The position numbers and the translations under genes are program-made. Below are positions 6,599 to 15,937 of a stretch of 64,000 nt of DNA, in pieces. How positions within the stretch are numbered: position 1 is the stretch's first letter; each line of letters opens with the position of its first letter. The notes under the pieces were generated by a model. The model did no database searches, was not told where the DNA came from, and worked only from the letters and a program-made list of their open reading frames with translations. This stretch comes from Bacteroidales bacterium (GTDB taxonomy: Bacteria; Bacteroidota; Bacteroidia; Bacteroidales; Bacteroidaceae): NCBI GenBank assembly GCA_030532685.1, contig JAUNKN010000002.1, positions 1 through 64,000 on the forward strand. The letters are read 5' to 3'.

Positions 6599-9439
6599 AT
6601 GAAAAAGCTTCTTTCCCTCCCTCCCAACGTGGTCGATGTGTTTCATCGTATCAGTGGCCATAGTACGACCGAGTATTTTTGTACTTCCGATCCCGTCCAC
6701 CAAAAGTTGGGTAGCGGTGGTGGAACGACTTGGCTTTTGGAGCAAGCTATGATTCAAGAAGGAGAAAACGAGTTTGCGGCATGGCTTTCGCGCGAAAAAC
6801 GCATCTTGCTACATGCCGGTGGGCAGAGCCGGCGCCTTCCTGCCTATGCAGCCGCAGGCAAGGTACTCTTGCCCGTACCCGTGTTCAGATGGGCGCGCGG
6901 CCAAAAGATAGATCAAACACTCCTGGACTTGCAGCTGCCGCTTTACGAGCGTATTTTGAAAGCGGCTCCTGTAGGCTTGCGTACGCTCATTGCGAGTGGC
7001 GATGTCTACATCCGCTCGACCGAGGCTTTGCAGGCTATACCTCAGGCCGATGTCGTGTGCTATGGATTGTGGGTCGAACCCTCTTTGGCCAAAAATCATG
7101 GTGTCTTTTTCATGAATCGCCAGTCGCCTGAGCTGTTGGACTTCGTGTTGCAAAAGCCCAGTGTCGAGCAGATGGCTCAGCTGGCAGCGACCCACCTCTC
7201 GCTCATGGACATTGGAATCTGGTTGCTCAGCGATCGCGCCGTCGAACTGTTGCGCCGTCGTTCCTATGATGCCCAAGGACACCGCGTTGCCTACGATCTT
7301 TACGCTCAGTTTGGCTGTGCTTTGGGAGGCCATCCCAGCGCACGGGACGAGGAGTTGAGCCAACTTTCGGTGGCTGTTTTGCCCTTGCCTGGTGGAGAGT
7401 TCTATCATTTTGGAACTACGCCCGAAATGATTAGTTCGACAATGGCTTTGCAGAATGTCGTCAAGGACCAGCGACTCATCTTGCAGAAGGAGGTAAAGAA
7501 GCATCCTGCGATGTTCACGCAAAATGCACGCATCGAGCTCCCCCTCACGGCCCACAATAAGGACCTTTGGATTGAAAATGCTCATTTGCCCGCTACGTGG
7601 AAGCTGACCGAGCGGCACGCGATTACGGGAGTGCCCGAAAACGACTGGAAACTGTCGCTCGCTCCTGGCCAATGTCTCGATGTCGAGGCTTTTGGAGAGC
7701 GAGGATGGGCTTTGCGTCCCTATGGCTTTGCCGATGCTTTTCGCGGAGAGGTAGGCGCGTCTTCTACACTTTATTTGGGGCAACCTCTGCCCGAATGGTT
7801 GGCCGCACACGGCTTGACCCCTGAAGATTTGGGAGCAAACACCGACTTGCAAGCGGCTCGTCTTTTCCCCATCGTGGAGGACAAATCTCAAGTCGAACGC
7901 TTGCTGCTTTGGATGTTGTCGGAACAGCCTACTTGTGATGAATCGGCATTGTGGCGCAGTTTGCCTCGAGTGAGTGCCGATGAAATTGCTGCACAGGCCA
8001 ACTTGTTGCGCCAGGAAGAACAGCGTAGGGCTTTTCGTGAGGAAAACCTTCCTCAATTGGCACAAAACTATCGCAAGAGTATCTTTTACCAAATCAATTT
8101 GCGCGATGCGGCACAGAAATATGCCGATGCCCAGCTTTCCCTGCCTGCTCCGTTGGAGGAAGAAGAAGCCTTGATGTTGCAAGTGCGTGATGCGATGTTT
8201 CGTTCGCAAGTGCAGCGATTGAAGGGAGAAGATGGAACCGCTGAGGAGGCACGCGCTTTCTCCTTGTTGCGCGAAGGACTCACTGCTGCTGCGCGACGTG
8301 TGCGTCAGACACCTCAGCTTGACGTTTATCGCGACCAAATTGTTTGGGGACGTTCGGCGGTGCGCATCGATGTGGCAGGAGGATGGACCGATACGCCGCC
8401 CTATTGCATCAATGCAGGAGGCAATGTGGTCAATTTGGCTATCGAACTGAATGGTCAGCAGCCCTTGCAGGTCTATGTAAAACCCACTAAGGATTTGCGC
8501 ATTGTATGCCGTAGCATTGACCTGGGAGCGATGGAGATTATCGAGACGTGGGACGAACTCTCTGCTTTCAACAAGGTGGGTTCTCCTTTCTCCATTCCCA
8601 AAGCGGCATTGGCTTTGTGTGGCTTCTTGCCCCAGTTTGCTGCTCACAAATACACCACGCTGCGTGAACAATTAGAGGCTTTTGGCACCGGCATCGAAAT
8701 CACTCTGCTCGCTGCGATTCCTGCTGGTTCAGGGCTGGGCACAAGCAGTATTTTGGCCGCAACGGTGCTGGGCGCCCTCAGCGATTTTTGTGGTTTAGGC
8801 TGGGACAAAGCGACGATAGGCAATCGAACGCTCATACTCGAACAACTCCTCACGACAGGAGGAGGCTGGCAAGACCAGTTTGGTGGGGTGCTGCATGGGG
8901 TAAAATTGTTGCAAACTTCGGCAGGATTTGATCAGACTCCCGTAGCACGCTGGCTTCCCGATACTTTGTTCCTGTCGCCCGAAAATCGCGCTTGCCATTT
9001 GCTCTATTACACCGGATTGACGCGCACGGCTAAGCATATCCTGTCCGAAATTGTGCGAGGCATGTTCCTCAACAATACGGAGCATCTGCGTTTGCTCGAC
9101 GAAATGCGTGAGCATGCTCTTGATATGTATGATACCTTGCAGCGAGGCGATTTGTCACGATATGGCGCACTCGTTCGCAAAACGTGGGAGCAAAACAAAG
9201 CGCTCGATAGTGGTACCGAACCTCCTGCGGTGGCTGCCCTGTGTGAACGCATCGACGATTTATGCTCGGGCTACAAACTTCCAGGAGCAGGTGGTGGTGG
9301 CTACCTGTACATGGTGGCGAAAGATCCCGAAGCGGCTGGCCGCATCCGACAGATACTCAGCGATGCACCGCTCACAGACTCTTCGCGCTTTGTCGATATG
9401 AAGCTCTCGCATAAGGGCTTGCAAGTGAGTCGTAGTTAA
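6599..9439 (+). CDS. fkp: Bifunctional L-fucokinase / GDP-fucose pyrophosphorylase
   Basis: Phosphorylates L-fucose and then couples it to GTP to give GDP-fucose, which Bacteroidetes use to fucosylate capsule and glycoproteins from salvaged host fucose. The 946 residues match the roughly 950 of B. fragilis Fkp. The N-terminal half is the pyrophosphorylase (GSGGGTTWLL, then LHAGGQSRRLPAYAAAGK). The C-terminal half from about residue 580 is a GHMP kinase: RIDVAGGWTDTPPY, the ATP loop IPAGSGLGTSS at about 707-717, and KLPGAGGGGYLYMV near the end. The start was set at MKKLLSLPP because the promoter box lies just upstream. It stands alone between two terminators. Confidence 0.95.
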   Translation: MKKLLSLPPNVVDVFHRISGHSTTEYFCTSDPVHQKLGSGGGTTWLLEQAMIQEGENEFAAWLSREKRILLHAGGQSRRLPAYAAAGKVLLPVPVFRWARGQKIDQTLLDLQLPLYERILKAAPVGLRTLIASGDVYIRSTEALQAIPQADVVCYGLWVEPSLAKNHGVFFMNRQSPELLDFVLQKPSVEQMAQLAATHLSLMDIGIWLLSDRAVELLRRRSYDAQGHRVAYDLYAQFGCALGGHPSARDEELSQLSVAVLPLPGGEFYHFGTTPEMISSTMALQNVVKDQRLILQKEVKKHPAMFTQNARIELPLTAHNKDLWIENAHLPATWKLTERHAITGVPENDWKLSLAPGQCLDVEAFGERGWALRPYGFADAFRGEVGASSTLYLGQPLPEWLAAHGLTPEDLGANTDLQAARLFPIVEDKSQVERLLLWMLSEQPTCDESALWRSLPRVSADEIAAQANLLRQEEQRRAFREENLPQLAQNYRKSIFYQINLRDAAQKYADAQLSLPAPLEEEEALMLQVRDAMFRSQVQRLKGEDGTAEEARAFSLLREGLTAAARRVRQTPQLDVYRDQIVWGRSAVRIDVAGGWTDTPPYCINAGGNVVNLAIELNGQQPLQVYVKPTKDLRIVCRSIDLGAMEIIETWDELSAFNKVGSPFSIPKAALALCGFLPQFAAHKYTTLREQLEAFGTGIEITLLAAIPAGSGLGTSSILAATVLGALSDFCGLGWDKATIGNRTLILEQLLTTGGGWQDQFGGVLHGVKLLQTSAGFDQTPVARWLPDTLFLSPENRACHLLYYTGLTRTAKHILSEIVRGMFLNNTEHLRLLDEMREHALDMYDTLQRGDLSRYGALVRKTWEQNKALDSGTEPPAVAALCERIDDLCSGYKLPGAGGGGYLYMVAKDPEAAGRIRQILSDAPLTDSSRFVDMKLSHKGLQVSRS

Positions 9440-9511
9440 GCTTGGCCCGCCGTTCTCGTTCCGCTCTCGAACTGAGGGCTGGTAGGTGAAAATTCCAACG
9501 TACAAAAAACA

Positions 9512-9551
9512 ACTCCGCCCCACGCATCACAATTGATGCGTGGGGCGGAGT
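9512..9551. terminator. Bidirectional terminator between fkp and the MCE gene
   Basis: A perfect 18-bp stem, ACTCCGCCCCACGCATCA and complement, with loop CAAT. T-rich sequence follows on both strands, serving two convergent genes. Confidence 0.85.
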
Positions 9552-9579
9552 ATTTTGAAAATTATTGGGCAGGGCAATT

Positions 9580-10497
9580 TTATTTACGTCCAAAGATAGA
9601 GAAGTGAACGTAGCGCTTGGGATTGTTCTTCAAGTCGATGACCAAACTATCGGCACTTTGTACCGTGCGGCTTAAGCGGTCGTAGAGCAAGCGATCGCCC
9701 AAGAAAGCTCCGAGGTTGTTGTCGCGGCTGTTCATCTTTGTTTGTACCTCGGTCATGATGCTGTGCAACTGTGTCGAAAGCTGCTGTACAGAAGCCAGCG
9801 TCTCGTTGGCTTTGTGTACCGTTTCTCCCACCTTTGCTTGTGCCAAGTCGCTGCTGATTTGCTCGGCATGTGCACTCGTGCGATTCAAGTGTCCCACCAT
9901 TTGTGGCACTTCGCGCGCCATGAGTCGGTCGAGCTGAGCCGTTGTCGTTTTGAGATTTTCGGAAATCGTCGCTACATTGTGCAAGGATTGTAGCAAAGCG
10001 GGATCGGCGGTGATGCGATTGAGGGTTCCCAAGATGCTATCGAGTTTGGGAATCATGCGTTGCACATCGGGAATCATCGCGCTGGCTTGATCCATCGCTC
10101 CAATTTTCGGCCCACCTGTCAGTGTGTCGTGGGGAGCGAGGTTGTCGCTGGGATTGGGGCCGAGGAGCAGACTCATGGTCACACCGCCCATCAGAGCCGT
10201 TTCGAGTTCGGCTGTTGTGCCACGTGGCACGCGCATCCCTTCGTCGAGCTCAATGCGCACCACTACACTCGAGTTGGTAGAATAGTTATAGTCTATTTCG
10301 CGCACGATTCCTACGGGATAGCCATTGGCATAGACAGCGTTGGAAACGGCCAAACCGCGAATGTCTTTGAATTTTACGTAATAAGAATTGCTCGATTCGA
10401 AGACATTGATGCCTTTCAGAAAATTGATTCCTACGAAAAGCAGGGCTACAGCTGCAATGGCCGTGAGCGCAATCTTCACTTCGTTTGATAGTTTCAT
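9580..10497 (-). CDS. MlaD/MCE family protein
   Basis: A periplasmic lipid-binding component of an MCE-type phospholipid transport system, held in the inner membrane by one N-terminal helix (about residues 9-27). The 305-residue protein has the MCE domain at about 38-115 (FKDIRGLAVSNAVYANGYPVG and ELETALMGGVTMSLLLG) and then a long helical region. It begins 6 nt after the amidase gene on the same strand, a pairing common in Bacteroidales. The ATPase and permease subunits are not in the window. Confidence 0.88.
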   Translation of the reverse strand: MKLSNEVKIALTAIAAVALLFVGINFLKGINVFESSNSYYVKFKDIRGLAVSNAVYANGYPVGIVREIDYNYSTNSSVVVRIELDEGMRVPRGTTAELETALMGGVTMSLLLGPNPSDNLAPHDTLTGGPKIGAMDQASAMIPDVQRMIPKLDSILGTLNRITADPALLQSLHNVATISENLKTTTAQLDRLMAREVPQMVGHLNRTSAHAEQISSDLAQAKVGETVHKANETLASVQQLSTQLHSIMTEVQTKMNSRDNNLGAFLGDRLLYDRLSRTVQSADSLVIDLKNNPKRYVHFSIFGRK

Positions 10498-10503
10498 GTG
10501 CTG

Positions 10504-12300
10504 TTATTTGCGATTTTTGCTTCCCTGTGTGCTTGTCGCAGAGGGAGAAGGACGATTATTGCCTTTGTTGCGGCCAAGGTCAAGTGCCGTTTTCATATCT
10601 ATGCGCTGCCCGTCGAGCATGGCGATGATGAAAGCTTCAGGAAATTTCTCGCTAACTCGAGTGCGTAGTTGCTTGATTTCGTTGAGCTCTGTCGAAGCTC
10701 CCGTAGTGTATTTGTGACGGCCTCCTTCGGTATAATGCTCTATGGGCGAAACGCCTTGAAATGCGGCATCGTTGGGAGCCAGTAGGCGTTCGGTGGTGAG
10801 GAGCTGCACCTTGAATACGGGCATAGAGGAAGCTGAGCTTTCTGTTTTGTGGCTTGCGGAAGAGACTGCTTCTGGCGCTTTCTGTAGCGGCACTTTTTGT
10901 TGCTCCTTTTGTTGCTGTTGAGCCGCTTTCAGCGCTTTCTGACGCTCCTGTTCCTCCGCTTTTTTCTTTGCTTCAGTTTCCGCCTTTTGGCGTTCTGCTC
11001 TCACTTTTTCTTCCTCAATTTTGGCGCGACGCGCTTGCTCCTCGGCGAGTTGCTGGGCTTTGCGTCGAGCTTCGGCTTCGGCCTGCTCCTGTCGTGCTTT
11101 TTCCTCGGCTTTCTGTCGTTCTTGTTGCCTGGCAGCTTCTATCTCGGCTTGACGCTTGAGTGCTTCATGTGCCGCTGCTTCTTCTCTTTCTGTGCGGAGA
11201 GTTTCCTGTTGTGGGGTTGAGGCAGAAGGCAACTCCTGAACCGATGCGCGTGGCGCTTGTGTGGGCAAACTACTTGGGTAAGGCAGAGCTTCAAGAGGCA
11301 CTACCTCTGCGGTGATGGCTTGGCTGGCTGTCTCGTCGTCGGTCATCACGGCCGAAAGTAGCTCACGCTCGTTGGGCTGATAAGCGTTGGGAAGAGCTGC
11401 GCTGGTAGCTGCATTTGGGGTTGACTTTTCGGCCGAGTGTTCTTCGTTGCTGGCCAGCAAAGGCGTTTCTTCGTCCACAAGCGCCTCGTCTTCATGGCTT
11501 GCATATTGCCGACGATAGGCCCGAAAACTCTCGTAGAGCGAACGGCTCAAGGTCTCAATGCCCTCACGAGAGTTCATGAAGCGCTCTTCCTCTGGGTGAG
11601 AGATAAAGCCCAATTCGGTGAGAATTGAAGGCATAGAAGTGGCGCGCAATACCAAAAAACCAGCTTGGTGCACTCCCTTGTTCTTGCGTCCTCGCTGAGC
11701 GTATTGCGCTTGCACTTTGCGTGCCAAATCTACACTTTGCTGCATGTGCAAATCTTGCATGAATTCGAAGATGATGTAGCTCTCCGATTTGCGAGGGTCA
11801 AAGTTCTTATAGGTCTTCTGATAGCCCGCTTCCTGTGTGATTACGCTGTTTTCGCGTTTGGCCACCTCCAAATTTTCGGCCGCGCGGTGCATACCGAGCG
11901 TGTAGGTTTCGGCTCCCGACACATTGTGCTTGTTGCTCGCCACGGAATTGGTGTGGATGGAGATGAACAAATCGGCTTTGGCGCGATTGGCAATGTCGGC
12001 ACGTCCTTGCAGGGTGACGAAAGTATCGGTCGTGCGGGTATAAATCACGCGCACTTTTGGCTGGTTGCGCTCGATGAGCTGCCCGAAAGCTAAGGCAACC
12101 TTAAGATTGATGTCTTTCTCCTTGGAAATCAATCCTACGGCCCCAGCATCGCGTCCGCCATGTCCCGCATCGATAACCACTGTGAAGCGGTGCTTCCCTT
12201 CTTTGGAACCGCTCGTGGCGGCTTGCGTGTCCAGAGTAGTCACACAGCTGAACATGAGGAGAATGGCAGCAGAAAAGATGAGGGAGAGGCCTTGTTTCAT
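10504..12300 (-). CDS. N-acetylmuramoyl-L-alanine amidase with C-terminal SPOR-like domain
   Basis: Cleaves the amide bond between muramic acid and the stem peptide of peptidoglycan; needed for cell separation. The 598 residues start with a signal peptide that may be a lipoprotein type (LMFSC at 15-19). The zinc amidase_3 domain follows at about 38-265, with VVIDAGHGGRDAG, SIHTNS and LTELGFISHPEE supplying the zinc and catalytic residues. A low-complexity Glu/Ala/Gln/Lys-rich stretch at about 370-480 is probably a coiled coil. The C-terminal 80 residues (FKVQLLTTERLL) look like a SPOR-type peptidoglycan-binding fold. It is co-transcribed with the MCE gene. Confidence 0.9.
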   Translation of the reverse strand: MKQGLSLIFSAAILLMFSCVTTLDTQAATSGSKEGKHRFTVVIDAGHGGRDAGAVGLISKEKDINLKVALAFGQLIERNQPKVRVIYTRTTDTFVTLQGRADIANRAKADLFISIHTNSVASNKHNVSGAETYTLGMHRAAENLEVAKRENSVITQEAGYQKTYKNFDPRKSESYIIFEFMQDLHMQQSVDLARKVQAQYAQRGRKNKGVHQAGFLVLRATSMPSILTELGFISHPEEERFMNSREGIETLSRSLYESFRAYRRQYASHEDEALVDEETPLLASNEEHSAEKSTPNAATSAALPNAYQPNERELLSAVMTDDETASQAITAEVVPLEALPYPSSLPTQAPRASVQELPSASTPQQETLRTEREEAAAHEALKRQAEIEAARQQERQKAEEKARQEQAEAEARRKAQQLAEEQARRAKIEEEKVRAERQKAETEAKKKAEEQERQKALKAAQQQQKEQQKVPLQKAPEAVSSASHKTESSASSMPVFKVQLLTTERLLAPNDAAFQGVSPIEHYTEGGRHKYTTGASTELNEIKQLRTRVSEKFPEAFIIAMLDGQRIDMKTALDLGRNKGNNRPSPSATSTQGSKNRK

Positions 12301-12319
12301 ATCACTCTACATTTTGTGG

Positions 12320-12327
12320 CAAAGGTA
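12320..12327 (-). promoter_or_regulatory. -7 promoter box for the amidase-MCE operon
   Basis: Minus strand TACCTTTG, 20 nt before the ATG at 12300; the untranslated leader would be about 13 nt. Confidence 0.6.
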
Positions 12328-12477
12328 CATTTTTTTTCCGAGACCATCAAATCCTCTATACGGGTGCTGTAGCTTCCTACAAGGCGATATTGGAGTTTCT
12401 CTCGACGAGAAGTGCAGGCGGTGCTTGCTCCAAGGTTTGCGCTTCGATAGGGCTTGCCTACTCCCTATAAGGCCGTG

Positions 12478-12749
12478 TTTTTTACCTCCACTGCTTCCAT
12501 GATGAGGGTAATGTGTTGGAAAATAGCTTCTTGCATTGTGGAAGGAACTCTCGATAGCGGTTCCATGTTGCTTCCATCGACCACGATGAGGCGAATCGTT
12601 CAAGGAGGGGAGAATGTATAGTTGTGGAAGGAAATAGGGAACTTCCTTTCATGGCGATATTCCTTGTAAATCAAATGCTTAAGTGAGATGATGGAAGCAA
12701 TGGAAGTAAAAAACGAAAGATATAGGGAGGAAACGCGCGTGCGCGCGTA
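12478..12749. repeat. Inverted-repeat element with CG tract, copy A
   Basis: The left arm at 12478-12504 (TTTTTTACCTCCACTGCTTC onward) is nearly the reverse complement of the right arm at 12687-12713 (GATGATGGAAGCAATGGAAG onward). Twenty nt beyond the right arm lies a 17-bp alternating purine-pyrimidine tract at 12733-12749. Further TGGAAG and GCTTCC boxes lie inside. It resembles copies B and C and may be a MITE-like element. No protein-coding gene is convincing between 12301 and 13282. Confidence 0.6.
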
Positions 12750-12780
12750 GGCGTAGAGCACAGGTGCTTGCGAGGCGAGT

Positions 12781-12840
12781 GGGAGTGGGAAGGAAAAAAT
12801 GCTACGTGGGACGCAGGATTTTCTGCGTGGGAAGAAAAAT
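12781..12840 (+). repeat. 21-bp repeat cluster, locus 2
   Basis: About three units: a degenerate GGAGTGGGAAGG copy, then CTACGTGGGACGCAGGATTT and CTGCGTGGGAAGAAAAAT. It lies about 30 bp beyond the CG tract of element A. Confidence 0.75.
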
Positions 12841-13104
12841 AAGGAAAGTGAGTATTTGAAAAGACCGAATGTAAAGCAGCGGAGAGCTGGCTAAGAGCGG
12901 GAAGGAGAAAGGGCTTTTAGGGAACAACCGTTGCAAGATGTTGCGATAAAAAAATATAAAAATCAAAGTGGGTGCACCGTAAAATTCATTTTCCCATGCT
13001 ATACCGCCGAGAGAAAAGGGCAGTGCGAGAGAAAGCGAAAGAGAAATGAACGAGAGAAATGCGAAAAATGAAACAGAGATTTAGGTGGTTCTATCTTTTT
13101 GTTG

Positions 13105-13112
13105 TAATTTTG
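13105..13112 (+). promoter_or_regulatory. -7 promoter box for asnA
   Basis: TAATTTTG, giving an untranslated leader of about 165 nt before the ATG at 13283. Confidence 0.5.
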
Positions 13113-13282
13113 CGCTCGAATATAAACAAAAAGAAAGCTTGAGTCGTGGAAAAATGCTTGTTTTGCAACAAGGAGCTCTTTTCTTCCTGCTTTTGTCATG
13201 GGCAACCGATGAAAAACGGAAGAAAGGGTAGTTCGAAAAGCAAAATGTGGATGGACCTCAGCCTCAAGGACTGACAAAGAAT

Positions 13283-14320
13283 ATGAGTTATCTCATCAAA
13301 CCTAAAAACTACAAGCCTCTTCTGAACCTCTCGGAAACGGAACAGGGAATTAAGGTCATCAAAGAATTTTTTGCCGACAATCTGTCTACGGGCTTGCGCC
13401 TGCGTCGTGTCACGGCCCCGCTATTTGTGCTTCGTGGACTGGGTATCAACGACGACTTGAGTGGTACGGAGCGCGCGGTGAACTTTCCGATTAAGGATTT
13501 GGCCGATGCTCGTGCAGAGGTTGTGCATTCGCTGGCCAAGTGGAAGCGACTGACCTTGGCCGATTATGAAGTGAAGCCAGGTTATGGGATTTATACCGAT
13601 ATGAATGCCATACGCGCCGACGAAGAGCTGGGAAATATCCATTCGCTCTACGTGGACCAATGGGACTGGGAACGAGTGATCGACCCCGAACGCCGCACGA
13701 TAGACTTCCTAAAACGGGTGGTACGCAACATCTACTACGCCATGCGTCGCACGGAGTATTTGGTGTGCGAGCGTTTCCCACAGCTCACTCCTTCGCTCCC
13801 TGACCATATTGAGTTTCTGCATGCCGAGGAGTTGCGTCAGCGTTATCCCAACTTGACACCCAAAGAGCGAGAGGATGCGATATGTAAGGAATTGGGAGCT
13901 GTCTTCATCATCGGCATTGGAGCTCCGCTCGGCGATGGTCAGCCTCACGATTTGCGAGCTCCCGACTATGACGACTATTCGACCGTTTCGAGTCTTGGAT
14001 TGCCAGGCTTGAATGGCGACTTGCTCGTGTGGAACGAAGTGCTCGGACGCAGTTTTGAACTCTCCTCTATGGGTATTCGTGTAGATAAGGAGGCCTTGCT
14101 GCGCCAATTGACAGAAAGTGGCAAGGAGGATCGTCTTTCGCTCTATTTTCACCGTCGCCTCATGGAGGGCACGCTGCCCCTTAGCGTAGGTGGAGGTATT
14201 GGTCAGAGTCGTCTTTGTATGTACTATTTGAAAAAAGCACACATTGGCGAAATTCAAGCCTCGATTTGGCCCGAAGAGATGCGCAGAGAGTGCAAAGAAT
14301 TGGGCATTCCCTTGATTTAA
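13283..14320 (+). CDS. asnA: Aspartate-ammonia ligase
   Basis: Makes asparagine from aspartate, ammonia and ATP. The 345-residue protein is a class II tRNA-synthetase-like fold and the length is typical of AsnA. Family stretches include FFADNLSTGLRLRRVTAPLF, SLYVDQWDWERVI, the acidic active-site region VWNEVLGRSFELSSMGIRVD and LPLSVGGGIGQSRLCMYYL. The start MSYLIKP was preferred over an upstream in-frame codon at 13247 because it matches the usual family N-terminus. It is monocistronic, with its own promoter and a terminator. Confidence 0.96.
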   Translation: MSYLIKPKNYKPLLNLSETEQGIKVIKEFFADNLSTGLRLRRVTAPLFVLRGLGINDDLSGTERAVNFPIKDLADARAEVVHSLAKWKRLTLADYEVKPGYGIYTDMNAIRADEELGNIHSLYVDQWDWERVIDPERRTIDFLKRVVRNIYYAMRRTEYLVCERFPQLTPSLPDHIEFLHAEELRQRYPNLTPKEREDAICKELGAVFIIGIGAPLGDGQPHDLRAPDYDDYSTVSSLGLPGLNGDLLVWNEVLGRSFELSSMGIRVDKEALLRQLTESGKEDRLSLYFHRRLMEGTLPLSVGGGIGQSRLCMYYLKKAHIGEIQASIWPEEMRRECKELGIPLI

Positions 14321-14338
14321 GGGGACAAGAACAAATGT

Positions 14339-14381
14339 AGCGATGCCGCGGCAAAACACGAAGTTTTGCCGCGGCATCGCT
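14339..14381. terminator. Hairpin between asnA and the PepSY gene
   Basis: A perfect 19-bp stem, AGCGATGCCGCGGCAAAAC and complement, with loop ACGAA, between two convergent genes. It lacks a clear T run, so termination strength is uncertain. Confidence 0.65.
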
Positions 14382-14416
14382 GTGTGAAAGAGCTATCGTT
14401 CTTGAGAGGGGGCGGT

Positions 14417-15937
14417 TTATGCGTGGCGAGAGGGAGGAGGCGAAGATTGCTTCTTCGAGCGTTTACGCCGCAGTTTCCAACCACTGAGCAGAACAAGAAG
14501 AGAGAGTAGGCCTGTGACGAAAATCCACCACATATCGGGAGCGGGGAGGAAAGTGAAAATGCGTCCAGTGTGCACCTCGAGTGCGAGATTCCAGAGCGAC
14601 ATGGGAAGCGTTGCCAAATGTTGAGGCTGCGGTAGGTGAGCTGTTCCCTTGTCATAGGTTACGAGTAGCGGCTCCTTGGTTTGGCCCGAAGGGTGAAGCG
14701 AGGAGGAATAGCCCGAGACGGGGAAAGCCCCCAAAGGAGGTGCGCCCTTATGGCTGGTCACAGTGGCCCCGGTGAGAGCATCGAGCACCTTGGACTGTTT
14801 GCGCTCCCAGGCATAAAAACCACTGAAGGAACCTATCAACCATTCACCATGACGTCCTCGTTCCCAAACATTGACGCCCATGGGGCTTACACGAGGCGTC
14901 CCGCTGAGAGCTTGCGGGCTGGCGTGAAGATGAGAGAGGGAGTAAAAGCCTGAGGAGGTAGAGAGGAGCCAGTCGCCTTGTCGTTCGTCGTAGCGGAGCA
15001 TACGTAGGCGATCGTGCCAGGGATTGTCGCTATCCAAGGTTGTGAAAGGAGGGGCGGCAATGCGAAGTTGGGCCAAGGCGATGAGCAGCGGAGGGCGCAG
15101 CATCCAGCCCGTAAGGATGACCAACAGTGCGAGTCCAAAAGTGGTGCGCCCAATGCGGTCGTGCCATTGCACATTGCTGCGCAGATAGCGACCCAATTGC
15201 TGGCGACGTTGAGGCTGGCGAATGCGACGCAGGAGATGGGGGAAAAGAAAATGAAGAATGCCTGTAACACTCAGAAGAAGGAGAACCAAGCCGATGGCAT
15301 CGACCACGAGCTGCCCACCCAATCCGAAGAGTTCGCCACTATGCAATAGCCAAAGCAGGCGAAAAGCCGATACTTTCCCATCGTCGTCTTGTGCAGGACG
15401 CAAAGTAAGTGTCTGCCATTGCTCTTCGCCTACCGCCGAGAGATATAACTGCGAGCGGCTCAGCGCATAGAGCGTGTCGTTTACGTGGATAAGGTCGGTG
15501 AAGCGTTCGCGAGTACCTTTTCCCTCTCCAAGGAGGAGCTGCCAGCCTTGCCCTGTTTCTCGGGTGTATATTCCCATGAGTGTGGCGAGGTAGAGCTGGC
15601 CGCGAGCTTCGACGAGAGCGCGCACTTGACGATGGTCGCTGGATGCGGGAAGCCCTTGGTTGTAGTCGCTGATGTGCTGCCCCAGAGAATCGGCGAGAAA
15701 AACACCCCCACTTCCGTAAATGAGTAGGCTATCGCCCATGGGAAGGGTGCCGCGTAAAAGGCCTTGATTCCATTGCTGATAGCGAAAGGAGGAGGGAAGC
15801 ATTGCTCGCGAAACATCGGCGCTGGCCCACCACGAGCGGTGGTTGAGTACGATACCCGAGAGGGCAAAAAGGGCAAGAATGAGGCAAATGGGAAGTCCTA
15901 TCCAGCGGTGAAGGCGTTGCCATTTGAGTCTTTTCAT
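14417..15937 (-). CDS. PepSY-associated transmembrane protein of the heme operon
   Basis: A 506-residue inner-membrane protein with a PepSY-TM layout: an N-terminal helix after RLHRWIGLPICLILALFALS, a large periplasmic part, central helices (GLVLLLLSVTGILHFLFP and LALLVILTGWML) and a final helix before a basic tail. Proteins of this family often sit beside TonB-dependent iron or heme receptors and some are thought to reduce iron at the membrane. The ATG overlaps the stop of the receptor gene as ATGA, so translation is probably coupled. Role in heme or iron handling is inferred from position. Confidence 0.75.
   Translation of the reverse strand: MKRLKWQRLHRWIGLPICLILALFALSGIVLNHRSWWASADVSRAMLPSSFRYQQWNQGLLRGTLPMGDSLLIYGSGGVFLADSLGQHISDYNQGLPASSDHRQVRALVEARGQLYLATLMGIYTRETGQGWQLLLGEGKGTRERFTDLIHVNDTLYALSRSQLYLSAVGEEQWQTLTLRPAQDDDGKVSAFRLLWLLHSGELFGLGGQLVVDAIGLVLLLLSVTGILHFLFPHLLRRIRQPQRRQQLGRYLRSNVQWHDRIGRTTFGLALLVILTGWMLRPPLLIALAQLRIAAPPFTTLDSDNPWHDRLRMLRYDERQGDWLLSTSSGFYSLSHLHASPQALSGTPRVSPMGVNVWERGRHGEWLIGSFSGFYAWERKQSKVLDALTGATVTSHKGAPPLGAFPVSGYSSSLHPSGQTKEPLLVTYDKGTAHLPQPQHLATLPMSLWNLALEVHTGRIFTFLPAPDMWWIFVTGLLSLLVLLSGWKLRRKRSKKQSSPPPSRHA

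Noticed and set aside
6809..8671. 620-codon open frame on the minus strand inside fkp
   Set aside because: Shadow of the long GC-rich fkp gene; no promoter, no domain.
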